In this document: piece by piece, positions 17,946 to 26,108 of the stretch
How the letters are laid out: every line of letters starts with the position of its first letter
How positions within the stretch are numbered: position 1 is the stretch's first letter
Origin: Candidatus Saccharimonadota bacterium
GTDB lineage: Bacteria; Patescibacteriota; Saccharimonadia; Saccharimonadales; Saccharimonadaceae
Direction: 5' to 3'
Length of the DNA stretch: 64,000 nucleotides
Assembly (NCBI GenBank): GCA_028286395.1
Contig: JAQBRS010000005.1
Span: 62,001 to 126,000, forward strand
Notes under the pieces: model-generated
The model's database searches: none
What the model saw: the letters and a program-made list of their open reading frames with translations, nothing else
What the model was told of the DNA's origin: nothing
Position numbers and translations under genes: made by a program

Positions 17946-20900
17946 CTACCAGGTATTGTACCAAGGTGGAATTGCGTCTTTACTAGACATCATCAGCCCC
18001 TTCATCCCGAGGCCGAGCATTCGGTCCCTTTGCGTGGTTGAGTTAATAATGTGACCTGTTGGCATCACTCCATTAGATATACAAAGGGCAATCGCAGAAC
18101 TCAGCGTCGCATCGGATGAGTTGTAATCCATTCCGATCATATCTGCTTTTCCTGAAGCAGGAAGCGCAGGAAACTCTGTCGACATAGAGCTATCGAAAAT
18201 GTATGCCCAACGGTGGTATCCGCGAGCCGCAGCTGGGTCGAAGAAGTTCGTTTTGCTTGATGATGAAGCGACTTTCCAGATGAATATCTCGGTAGCTGGT
18301 CGACCCGATGTCCCATAACTGTCCATCAAGTTCAACATTGCGGTTGTATGGCTATATGTTTTGTCCTCAATAATAATCACATGCGTTTTATAGTATTGAT
18401 CTAAAACATCTGTCAATTTTGCCGTCGGTCGAGCTGGCTGTCCAGGATTTGCCGTTGCGGTTGATCCTTGATTATTAAGAACAGAAATTTGCGCGTCCGT
18501 CATTGCAGAAATCGTTCCCGATACGCCTGTCGTCCGATCTGTCGTTGCGTCGTGGAAGCACCACCATGTACCGCTAGCTGACATCTGAGCAGATATTTCG
18601 ATCGCTTTAATACCGTAATCGGTAGCGCCTCGGTAGCCATAGAGTGTCTCTTCCGGGTAGCTATATGAGAATCCACGGTGTGCCGAGAACCATGGCGAGT
18701 GCGTAGCTGACAAGAACTGCGTCACCGTGTACGGATTAAAGATATTGATAAGCGTCGAACCAAATGGATGTTTCGCCGTCCCGTCCCAATAGTACAAAAC
18801 ACCGGGGTGATTCACACCGCCACTATCACGCCAAATTCCCGCATACCCATCGTCGGTGATTGTGACTGTCCGCGATTGAGAACCTGTGAGTGCCGCACTG
18901 TCAGTCACCGTTAATGTCACCGTATACGTTCCCCTGGCTGCATACCCATGAGTCGTCGTTGCGCCCGTACCGTGGGTTGTCGAATCTCCCCAATCCCAGT
19001 CATATCCGGTAATCGTTGCTCCTGAGGTAGCGGCTGAAGCTGAACCGTTGACTGACAGTGTTTGACCAACAGATGATGTCGTGAAGCTCGCAACGGGGTT
19101 CGGAGTAGACCGCTTGATAGCAAGCATCAGTCCAGCCCCGTTCACTGGTGCTGGCGAATAGCCAAAAGCACGAGTCCCTGTCACACCGACAGTAGCAAGT
19201 GCTTGGTAGCCAACAAATGTACCCGAGGTATTACCCGTCGTCGGTGACGAAATTTGATCGCCCGCCGACATACTACTTGGAGCGCTAACCGTCGTGACTG
19301 TTGTTGATGAATTATTCCAAAAGTTAAACCCTAAAAGCAAACTGCTCGGGTAGTTTGTCGTCACTGAAGTATCCGAATATGAAGAAACTGTCCCAACTTC
19401 GGCCGCCTGCGTTCCTGCAACATCGATAGGATTCGTTAGGTCTGCCCCTGTTACTCGAAAAATGTTAATGATCAAACGCCCTGATCCCGATAATGCCCAC
19501 GTGTAGCTAGTGGCAACCTCCGCACTTGCGGTCGGAATTGGTTTTGTGTATATACCACCTGAACGAGTAGAGTAACTTGCAGCCAATGTCCATCCAGTAG
19601 GGACGGTGCTCACAGTTGCTGATGTGTTCTGACTGTACACATATGCCACTAATAGGTCTCCGTTTGCAGTATTTGTCGGTTTGGAGCCCGCAAGCGTTGC
19701 CGCACCGGCTGAACTTGCCGTCGTTGAGTCACCTGCTCCAAAATGCGGAACTGGCGGTAGACCTGCTGGAGCAGAGATACTTTCTGAAACTGTTGAGGTA
19801 GCGCCGCTATTATCAGTAACTGTCTGCGTGATAGTGTATATTCCAGCCGAAGCGTACGTGTGTGTTGGGCTAGCGGTTGTTGCATGAGAGGTTGAATCTC
19901 CCCAATCATAGTCATAGGAAGCAATCGTCCCGTCCGAATCTGTGGCACTGCTCGTAATTGTCACTGTATAGCTTGATAAAGCGGCTGTGAATCCTGCCGT
20001 CGGCGGAATGTTACTCCCTGTGGCACCTTTTAATACGATGGATTGAATATTTGGTGAAGAAACAGCTGCCCAGGTAACATCCATTTGCGTCGTCGGACCC
20101 GCATCTTGACCTTTTTGATAGAGCTCGAGCGTGGTGCGAGAGGAGCCTGTCCCAGAGGATGAAAATACCGATGCGACAAAATTATACCCCGCAGTATGAC
20201 TCACCGTTTCAGACGCATTTGGAGATGTCTGTTCGTTTGTTGCAGCCGCAAGCTGCAACCCATTCGAATCGGGCACCGAATATGACGCCAGTCGCGTGCC
20301 ATTAGTAATGCCCGTTGTCGAATAGGGTGTTGAATAGGCATCAACGAGGGTAACTGGATCTGCGCCCTGGACTCGGAATATCATACCGACAGCACGTGCA
20401 TCACCACCAGTCCATGAGAATGTATAACTCGTCGCTGTTTCTGCGCTGGCCGTAGCAATATGTTTCGCATAAAATCCTACAATACGAGATGCAGCACTCG
20501 CGGACGTGAAGCTGTTTCCAACCCTCGTCCAACCCGAAAGGTTAAAATCGACTGTTGCTGTCGCATCTTGAGAGCGAAGACTTGCAATAAGCCAGTCGCC
20601 GTCAGCCACACCTGCGGGCTTAGCTATGACAACATTATGCGCAGTCGTGACAGTTTGCTGACCATAAGTAGGTGTCCCGACAATCGTTGGACGTGTCGAG
20701 GGCGCAGTAACTGTTACCGATGAGGTCGCATTTCCAGTTGCTCCTCCATTATCCGTTACTGTTAATGCTACCGTATATGTTGTTGCGGTGGCATATGTAT
20801 GGGTTGTGGTAGCTCCCGTGCCATGCGTCGTCCCGTCTCCCCAATCCCAGTCATACGATACAATCGAACCATCGCTATCACTTGATGTCGTCCCATCGAC

Positions 20901-21650
20901 TGAAACTTGAAGCCCAGTCGTGCTATACCCAAATGCCGCAGTCGGTGCGGCGTTTGAAGAAAGCCCCCTCAAGGTCACCCCTTCCGAGCCCGGGGATGCA
21001 ACTGTTCCCCAAGCAATGTCTACCTGGGATGTCGTCGCCAAACCCGGGTAAGAGACGGCTATGATAGCTGTACGCGAACCAGTCGTCCCGGAGGTCCCAT
21101 CGTTTGCAGTATCGTTAGTATAAATAGTGCTGACCGTAGCGGACGATGTAATTGTTATTGCATTCGTATTTCCAGCCACAAGTTCACCACCAGCCATGCC
21201 CAGAGAAAGTGCGTTCGTTGTCGCGCTGTTGGTATACCCAGTAATACGAGTTCCGTTCGTAATGTTTGTACCACCGTAAGAAGGGCTTGTCGCAACAACG
21301 GGCGACGTAAGGTCAACACCCCTGACGATAGCGATAGTGCCAATAACACGACTCGTCGTTCCGGTAAAAGTAAACGTAAAGCTAGTTGCGCCCAGTGACG
21401 CCGCGCTAGGGACTGGTAGCGCATAAATGCCTATCAGTCGTGGACCCGCTTGACTAGCCGCAAAAGCAAACGAAATTCGCGACCACCCGGAACTCGTCCA
21501 GTCGGCCGTTGCACCGGCACTCTGTGCCCTAAGGAACGCAACAAGGTAGTCACCGTCCTGCACGCCAGTAGGTTTATTAATAGTAAGTGTTGTAACTGCA
21601 CTTGCATTCCACGCTGACGTAGCCGATCCAACAACTGTTGGCGCAGGCAC
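17946..21650 (-). CDS. Large PKD-domain repeat protein with C-terminal glycerophosphodiester phosphodiesterase-like domain
   Basis: Three units of beta-sandwich-like module followed by PKD (YDWDWGDGTTHGTGATTTHTYATATTYTVALTVTDNGGA); C-term SAHRGFSYSYPEETLYGYRGATDYGIKAIEIS...CFHDATTDRTTG. GTG start overlaps the upstream stop (TAGTG). Confidence 0.8.
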   Translation of the reverse strand: MPAPTVVGSATSAWNASAVTTLTINKPTGVQDGDYLVAFLRAQSAGATADWTSSGWSRISFAFAASQAGPRLIGIYALPVPSAASLGATSFTFTFTGTTSRVIGTIAIVRGVDLTSPVVATSPSYGGTNITNGTRITGYTNSATTNALSLGMAGGELVAGNTNAITITSSATVSTIYTNDTANDGTSGTTGSRTAIIAVSYPGLATTSQVDIAWGTVASPGSEGVTLRGLSSNAAPTAAFGYSTTGLQVSVDGTTSSDSDGSIVSYDWDWGDGTTHGTGATTTHTYATATTYTVALTVTDNGGATGNATSSVTVTAPSTRPTIVGTPTYGQQTVTTAHNVVIAKPAGVADGDWLIASLRSQDATATVDFNLSGWTRVGNSFTSASAASRIVGFYAKHIATASAETATSYTFSWTGGDARAVGMIFRVQGADPVTLVDAYSTPYSTTGITNGTRLASYSVPDSNGLQLAAATNEQTSPNASETVSHTAGYNFVASVFSSSGTGSSRTTLELYQKGQDAGPTTQMDVTWAAVSSPNIQSIVLKGATGSNIPPTAGFTAALSSYTVTITSSATDSDGTIASYDYDWGDSTSHATTASPTHTYASAGIYTITQTVTDNSGATSTVSESISAPAGLPPVPHFGAGDSTTASSAGAATLAGSKPTNTANGDLLVAYVYSQNTSATVSTVPTGWTLAASYSTRSGGIYTKPIPTASAEVATSYTWALSGSGRLIINIFRVTGADLTNPIDVAGTQAAEVGTVSSYSDTSVTTNYPSSLLLGFNFWNNSSTTVTTVSAPSSMSAGDQISSPTTGNTSGTFVGYQALATVGVTGTRAFGYSPAPVNGAGLMLAIKRSTPNPVASFTTSSVGQTLSVNGSASAATSGATITGYDWDWGDSTTHGTGATTTHGYAARGTYTVTLTVTDSAALTGSQSRTVTITDDGYAGIWRDSGGVNHPGVLYYWDGTAKHPFGSTLINIFNPYTVTQFLSATHSPWFSAHRGFSYSYPEETLYGYRGATDYGIKAIEISAQMSASGTWWCFHDATTDRTTGVSGTISAMTDAQISVLNNQGSTATANPGQPARPTAKLTDVLDQYYKTHVIIIEDKTYSHTTAMLNLMDSYGTSGRPATEIFIWKVASSSSKTNFFDPAAARGYHRWAYIFDSSMSTEFPALPASGKADMIGMDYNSSDATLSSAIALCISNGVMPTGHIINSTTQRDRMLGLGMKGLMMSSKDAIPPWYNTW

Positions 21651-22036
21651 TAGGTCGTTCTCCGGAAGTATAATCCCGCCGGAGAGCCTGTCGTTGGATC
21701 TGGATCAGCAGGTGCAAGAATGTAGGTATTGGTTGAACCGCTGGTTGCAGCACTAATCTTTGAATTAATTGCCGTCGCTGTTGATGATGAACTGCCTACC
21801 AACGTCGCCGTTGCTGCATCAAGTCCAGATGCTGCTAAGGCCGCATCAGCCTTTCCTAAAGAGGTTTGGACACTTGTTGCAAGCTTCGTAAGAGCAATTG
21901 TTCCGTCAACGATAGTTGAATTCGAAACGGTTCCGTCGACAAGTGTTCCGCCAGCAGTATGGGCAACAGATAAGAAATCGTTGAGGACGGTCCCCCACGT
22001 GCCGTTATCACCATTAACTGTTGGAAGTCGTGACAT
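21650..22036 (-). CDS. Small protein with LPxVNxDxGxWGTxLNxFL N-terminal motif (phage-tail/adhesin-base-like)
   Basis: MSRLPTVNGDNGTWGTVLNDFLSVAHTAGG; same N-terminal motif as CDS 47151..47630. Confidence 0.65.
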   Translation of the reverse strand: MSRLPTVNGDNGTWGTVLNDFLSVAHTAGGTLVDGTVSNSTIVDGTIALTKLATSVQTSLGKADAALAASGLDAATATLVGSSSSTATAINSKISAATSGSTNTYILAPADPDPTTGSPAGLYFRRTT

Positions 22037-22121
22037 GCCTTATATCTAATTCAACCTTACGCCTTATTTTACCCTGTATTATGAACCACGAGCAGTATAC
22101 AAGTCAATAATTCTGAGCAAA

Positions 22122-22146
22122 GAAAAAGACCCATACATGATGGGTC
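22122..22146 (-). terminator. Rho-independent terminator downstream of tRNA-Glu
   Basis: Minus strand GACCCATCATGTATGGGTCTTTTTC. Confidence 0.75.
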
Positions 22147-22154
22147 ACTTTCTT

Positions 22155-22230
22155 TGGTGATCTCACGGAGAATCGAACTCCGATTGCCAGGATGAAAACC
22201 TGGTGTCCTAACCGTTAGACGATGAGACCA
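22155..22230 (-). tRNA. tRNA-Glu (UUC)
   Basis: Minus strand TGGTCTCATCGTCTAACGGTTAGGACACCAGG TTTTCAT CCTGG...GTTCGATTCTCCGTGAGATCACCA; CCA encoded. Confidence 0.95.
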
Positions 22231-22257
22231 TATTAGGTTCGACTGGAGAATTGTATC

Positions 22258-22283
22258 AAAAAAACCCCTCTTTGACTAGGGGC
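22258..22283 (-). terminator. Rho-independent terminator for the minus-strand gene at 22396..22833
   Basis: Minus strand CCCCTAGTCAAAGAGGGGTTTTTTT. Confidence 0.75.
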
Positions 22284-22312
22284 GACTGAGCTTTCGTAGG
22301 GTTGGAAGATCC

Positions 22313-22387
22313 GGTGAGGAGTGTTGTTGGTAGTAGTGTGAGCCATGAAATGGTCACGCATCTACACTTTTATCAACACTCCTCACC
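22313..22387. repeat. Long nested inverted repeat (structured RNA candidate)
   Basis: GGTGAGGAGTGTTG (22313-22326) is perfectly complementary to CAACACTCCTCACC (22374-22387); inner GTAG..CTAC, TGTGA..TCACGCA and CCAT..ATGG pairings. Confidence 0.8.
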
Positions 22388-22395
22388 AGTGAGTC

Positions 22396-22833
22396 TTATG
22401 CGGCCGCCCTGAAGCGGTTACGTTTTCCTGGCCGTTGCTGCCGGTACTTGTCCTTGTGTGCCCTTCCGTGGCGCCACAACTTCAGGATCAAGTACAGATG
22501 GCCTTCGGCGTTCTCCTCGAAGCGGACTTTGCCTTCGTCGGTGAGACGCACGAGTGCCAAGCGAATCGTCTCGCAGATCTCATCAGGGCCTCGCCCCAAC
22601 TGTGATCCGTGAGAATGAATCTCGCCCACTAGTTCTCGATGAACACGCTCTTTCGATGCCAGGCACGTGAACGCGCCGTGGTACTTCTTGAGCATGCCCT
22701 CGATTCTTCCCATGGCACGGATGATCTGCGCCTCGGTCGGAACGAACTGGTGTTTGGACTTGCTGGTCTTTCCTTTCTTTCGTAGTCCTTGCGGACGCAT
22801 CGAGTCATATGCCTTGACCTCAGTTAGTGTCAC
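22396..22833 (-). CDS. Hypothetical basic protein in GC-rich island
   Basis: GTG start preceded by AAAGGAG at 7-nt spacing; MTLTEVKAYDSMRPQGLRKKGKTSKSKHQF...; GC-rich codon usage. Confidence 0.65.
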   Translation of the reverse strand: MTLTEVKAYDSMRPQGLRKKGKTSKSKHQFVPTEAQIIRAMGRIEGMLKKYHGAFTCLASKERVHRELVGEIHSHGSQLGRGPDEICETIRLALVRLTDEGKVRFEENAEGHLYLILKLWRHGRAHKDKYRQQRPGKRNRFRAAA

Positions 22834-22964
22834 TAAGGTACTCCTTTGATCGAAACGATTGAAATACAATACGACGCCAGACTGACGACGTCGTACTTTT
22901 ATTAGTTTTACAATATATCCTCTTTTTTTGCAATAAAAAAACACCCTGAAGGTGAGTAAACCCA

Positions 22965-23016
22965 GGAGGGATAAGCCAGGCACAACTTTCGTCGTGTCCA
23001 CAATGCTTATCCCTCC
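22965..23016. repeat. Inverted repeat / hairpin
   Basis: GGAGGGATAAGC (22965-22976) complementary to GCTTATCCCTCC (23005-23016), 12 bp perfect. Confidence 0.8.
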
Positions 23017-23175
23017 CAGAAGGTTAGGAGCCCTGACAGCTCAATTTACCTCATGTTCTCGATTCGAACTCGAGCACCATTGACCCTTGTGGGGTCGTCG
23101 GCTCGGGAGGTACGATCTTCGAAGAGAAGATGGGGTAGCGCAACCACGGTGGTGGGCCTTTTGGGCCTTCTGCGG

Positions 23176-23526
23176 TCACGCCATTGCCTCCGAAGGAAGG
23201 AGGCGGGAACTGGGTCGTGCACCGATCATAGGGATCGGCTTGGTGTTCAGCTTGCCCGTATTCCAGGTCTCAAGCAGAACTTCGCGGATGAGCGAGATCT
23301 GACAGGAGTCGTGCGGTGTGAAGCTGATCAGCCTGGTGGCCAATTCTGAATCCGTTGCACGGATGTCGCTCAGAATGTTGCCCACCTCCCTGTTGATCAG
23401 CTTGTTATCACCCGAGTTGAATCCATCACGAAGACGGGTTTTCTGACCCTTTGACAGCGAGGTAGGTCGAAGGAGATAATCCCCGACCAAACCCTTCATG
23501 TCCTCGGTGCTATACGTACATTCCAC
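23176..23526 (-). CDS. Hypothetical protein in GC-rich island
   Basis: GTG start with upstream GGGAAGGGG; translation VECTYSTEDMKGLVGDYLLRPTSLSKGQKTRLRDGF...; no family recognised. Confidence 0.5.
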   Translation of the reverse strand: MECTYSTEDMKGLVGDYLLRPTSLSKGQKTRLRDGFNSGDNKLINREVGNILSDIRATDSELATRLISFTPHDSCQISLIREVLLETWNTGKLNTKPIPMIGARPSSRLLPSEAMA

Positions 23527-23795
23527 TTTTACCCCTTCCCAAGGGTATATATACAATCATTACTGATATGACAGCTGTCTTTCCTAGAAACACAGCCACG
23601 CTAAGCTTTCGCTTCGGTCACAACGAATATTCCTGTTACTCGTTTGTATAAGCGGTAAATATACTCCCCTTGACAACGGATGTCAAATAGTATCATATTT
23701 AGTGTTACGCCCCTGTTAACGACACTAGCTATAGCGTCTCTCCTATATACACCCATATAAAGCTTGCGCTTTTAAGGTTTATATTGTTTAAGGTA

Positions 23796-23824
23796 TTGAC
23801 TTTTTATGCTTTATGTGGTAGATT
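23796..23824 (+). promoter_or_regulatory. Putative sigma70-type promoter for the 24092-25837 genes
   Basis: TTGACT (23796-23801), 17-bp spacer, TAGATT (23819-23824); implies a leader of about 260 nt. Confidence 0.45.
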
Positions 23825-23942
23825 TATAACATCATTCACGGGTAAGGTGTGAGAACCTAACCAGGGTGAGGAGGTCATTAACAAGTCAGATCATTACAGT
23901 GCATGTCCTGAATGTGTTTACACGTTTTTGACGCACTGAAAG

Positions 23943-24049
23943 CTATAGGTTACTCCTATAGGGAGCAGCTTCTCAGTTTATCTATACGGTTGATTGAGAT
24001 GCTGCTCCCGAACCCCGGGGATGCAGCTGTGGAAACACAATTCGTTGTG
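23943..24049 (+). promoter_or_regulatory. Structured 5' leader (three consecutive hairpins) upstream of CDS 24092
   Basis: CTATAGG TTACT CCTATAG; GGGAGCAGC-T-TCTCA...TGAGA-T-GCTGCTCCC (23961-24009); CACAA TTCG TTGTG (24036-24049). Confidence 0.55.
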
Positions 24050-24091
24050 CAACCGCACACCTATCCCATGGGGAGAATCTAGGAGTATTAC

Positions 24092-24539
24092 CATGTCCAC
24101 GACTACAACCACCTCGACCGTCAAGAAGGCCAACACCTTCCAGCTGTTCGACTCAGGCGTTGCGTTCGGCCTCACGGTCCTCGCAATCATCCTGATCGGG
24201 CTCGCGACAGTCATCGGCTTCAACCTCGGTTCGTTCAGCCCCAGCTTCTGGCTAGGACTGACCGTTCCCTACTTCGTCGGCATCGCCGTGTACGTCATGT
24301 GGTGGGTTTCCCACCCCGCGACCAAGAAGTGGCCCGGCTTCGCGCTGGGTGTTGCCGATCTCATCATCGCCCCGACGGCGGTGTTGTTGCTAATTCTTTT
24401 GCCAGGTAAGGCGTTCTCATTCGGCCAGTTCGGATGGGGACTCCTCGACGCGGCAATTGTTGCGGCACTCTTCGCGCTGATCAAGCTGTATGGCTGGATC
24501 ACGCGTACCCTCAAGTCAAAGTCCATTTCCACCAAGTAA
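24092..24539 (+). CDS. Small multi-TM membrane protein in GC-rich island
   Basis: MSTTTTTSTVKKANTFQLFDSGVAFGLTVLAIILIG...; about four hydrophobic segments; TAGGAG ribosome-binding site; GC3-rich. Confidence 0.75.
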
Positions 24540-24547
24540 GGAGCACC

Positions 24548-25837
24548 ATGATTCGCATGAACAGGGTGGTCCCCTTGATCGGACTGACGGTGGTGGCTGT
24601 ACTGACCCTCACGGGTTGCAGCCTGAAGTTGGGTGCGGACTCCTCGGAGCCTTCACCCAAGCCTTCAACCACCGCCTCGGCAACACCGTCTCCGTCCCCG
24701 ACGAACCACCCGGCTGTGGTAACACAGCCGAGCGTCACGGACGCCGAGTCGAGCGCTACGCTCGACGAAAGCCTCTGGGGTCACCTGACCTGGAAGTACC
24801 CGACCCGTTTCGTCGACTTGGTCAACAAGTACTCCGCCACCACTGGCGGAATGACGACAACGGATAAGGTAACTCGTCCGACCTTCATGGTCGGTTCGAA
24901 CCTTCCCGGCCGGGTCTGGACCGATTCGGTCCGCCCCCCGATCGCGACCAAGTCGATGGAAGAGATCTACGCCTACATCCTGTCTGAGCCCGATTACGGT
25001 GCTCATGTCGGGAGTGGCTTGGCTCACTCTTCCATTGTCGGCGGCAAGTCCCTCCTCGAGCTGAACCCTTGGCTCAAGGAATTCGCGGACCCCGCTGGTA
25101 TCAACGACTGGGCACAAGCCGCTATGGACGGTTCGCCGGCCGAGCAGTTGATCGCAGCCAAGAAACTCGCACTGGTCGTGATGCTCCTCGAGCAGCTCAA
25201 CCACGAGAGCGTCGGTCAGCACAGCACCTCCTTCAACTACCACCTGGTGGTAGGCGAAGCCGGTGGCGCGATGACCGTCAACCCGAACGACCCCGAAAAC
25301 ACAGTCAAGGAGTTCGAGCTCAACCGCATCCAGTATGTGGGAGAGTTCGTGACCGTCCAGCTGACGTTCAAGGGCCAGACAGGTTGCTGGCTTCAGGTCG
25401 GCTTCAACACCGGTGACGGACGCTTCGCGGGCTTCAACTGCGAAACGCCCACGGTCACACCGCCCCCATCACCGGGATGCGTGGTGACCATCACACACAG
25501 TTGCACAACGACGAACACCCCCGGGTGCAAGGAGAAGAACAACTGCGTGCCACCGACGTGCACGGTTCCGCTCAAGTGCCTCACGCCGAAGGATCCCAAG
25601 AACGACGTCACTCCCCCCGTGGGAACGACGCCGCTCGGACCGGACACCCTTCAGCCCACAGCACCGCCGGCAAAGACCAACCCGCTGAATCCGACCACAC
25701 CCACCACGGGTGACTCAGGTACTTCGGTACCGGTGAAGGGGGTAACCCCTGCACCGTCGGCTTCACCTGCTCCGGTCGTGACACAAGCACCAACACCTTC
25801 CGACCCCGGAACTCCCATCAGGGACTCCGACGGCTAG
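24548..25837 (+). CDS. Lipoprotein with Pro/Thr/Cys-rich C-terminal region
   Basis: MIRMNRVVPLIGLTVVAVLTLTGCS lipobox (LTGC); C-term CKEKNNCVPPTCTVPLKCLTPKDPKNDVTPPVG...; GC3-rich; 9 nt after the upstream stop. Confidence 0.8.
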   Translation: MIRMNRVVPLIGLTVVAVLTLTGCSLKLGADSSEPSPKPSTTASATPSPSPTNHPAVVTQPSVTDAESSATLDESLWGHLTWKYPTRFVDLVNKYSATTGGMTTTDKVTRPTFMVGSNLPGRVWTDSVRPPIATKSMEEIYAYILSEPDYGAHVGSGLAHSSIVGGKSLLELNPWLKEFADPAGINDWAQAAMDGSPAEQLIAAKKLALVVMLLEQLNHESVGQHSTSFNYHLVVGEAGGAMTVNPNDPENTVKEFELNRIQYVGEFVTVQLTFKGQTGCWLQVGFNTGDGRFAGFNCETPTVTPPPSPGCVVTITHSCTTTNTPGCKEKNNCVPPTCTVPLKCLTPKDPKNDVTPPVGTTPLGPDTLQPTAPPAKTNPLNPTTPTTGDSGTSVPVKGVTPAPSASPAPVVTQAPTPSDPGTPIRDSDG

Positions 25838-25841
25838 AAGG

Positions 25842-25879
25842 TCCGAGGGTGGTGCGATCTTTTTCGCACCACCCCCGGA
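25842..25879 (+). terminator. Strong hairpin after the lipoprotein gene (possible terminator)
   Basis: TCCG-A-GGGTGGTGCGA TCTTTT TCGCACCACCC-C-CGGA; no downstream U-tract. Confidence 0.55.
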
Positions 25880-26108
25880 TGGTCTCCTATAGCTTTTCCG
25901 AGGAGTTTTTACTCGTTTTGCCGTGATTTAGTTCACCAAGACTTGAGTTGAAACTCCTCGTGAGTTCCCTTAAAGAACTCGTCCGTACAGGAGATGCACT
26001 TGTGTAATGATCTGATTTGAAAATGTTAACAACCTGGCAACAATGTGAATCAATTCAATAATAATTATTTGATATCATCTGCGAGATATATCAAGAATGG
26101 AGATTACA

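Noticed and set aside
22313-22387. Integron attC site
   Set aside because: The long imperfect palindrome lacks the RYYYAAC/GTTRRRY R-box pair in the correct places and no integron integrase or cassette array is present.
22155-22400. tRNA-Glu as integration site of the GC-rich island
   Set aside because: The island lies on the 5' side of the minus-strand tRNA, no duplicated tRNA 3' end was seen at the far boundary, and no integrase is recognisable.
23053-23085. tRNA T-arm-like sequence CTCGAGTTCGAATCGAG on the minus strand
   Set aside because: Forms a 5-bp stem but the loop is out of register for a canonical T-loop, and no D-arm, anticodon arm or acceptor stem surrounds it.
23053-23349. 98-aa plus-strand ORF in the GC-rich island
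   Set aside because: Overlaps the minus-strand CDS with a better RBS and start; no recognisable features.
24665-25243. 192-aa minus-strand ORF opposite the lipoprotein gene
   Set aside because: High GC produces long spurious antisense ORFs; the lipoprotein frame has RBS, signal peptide and coherent composition.
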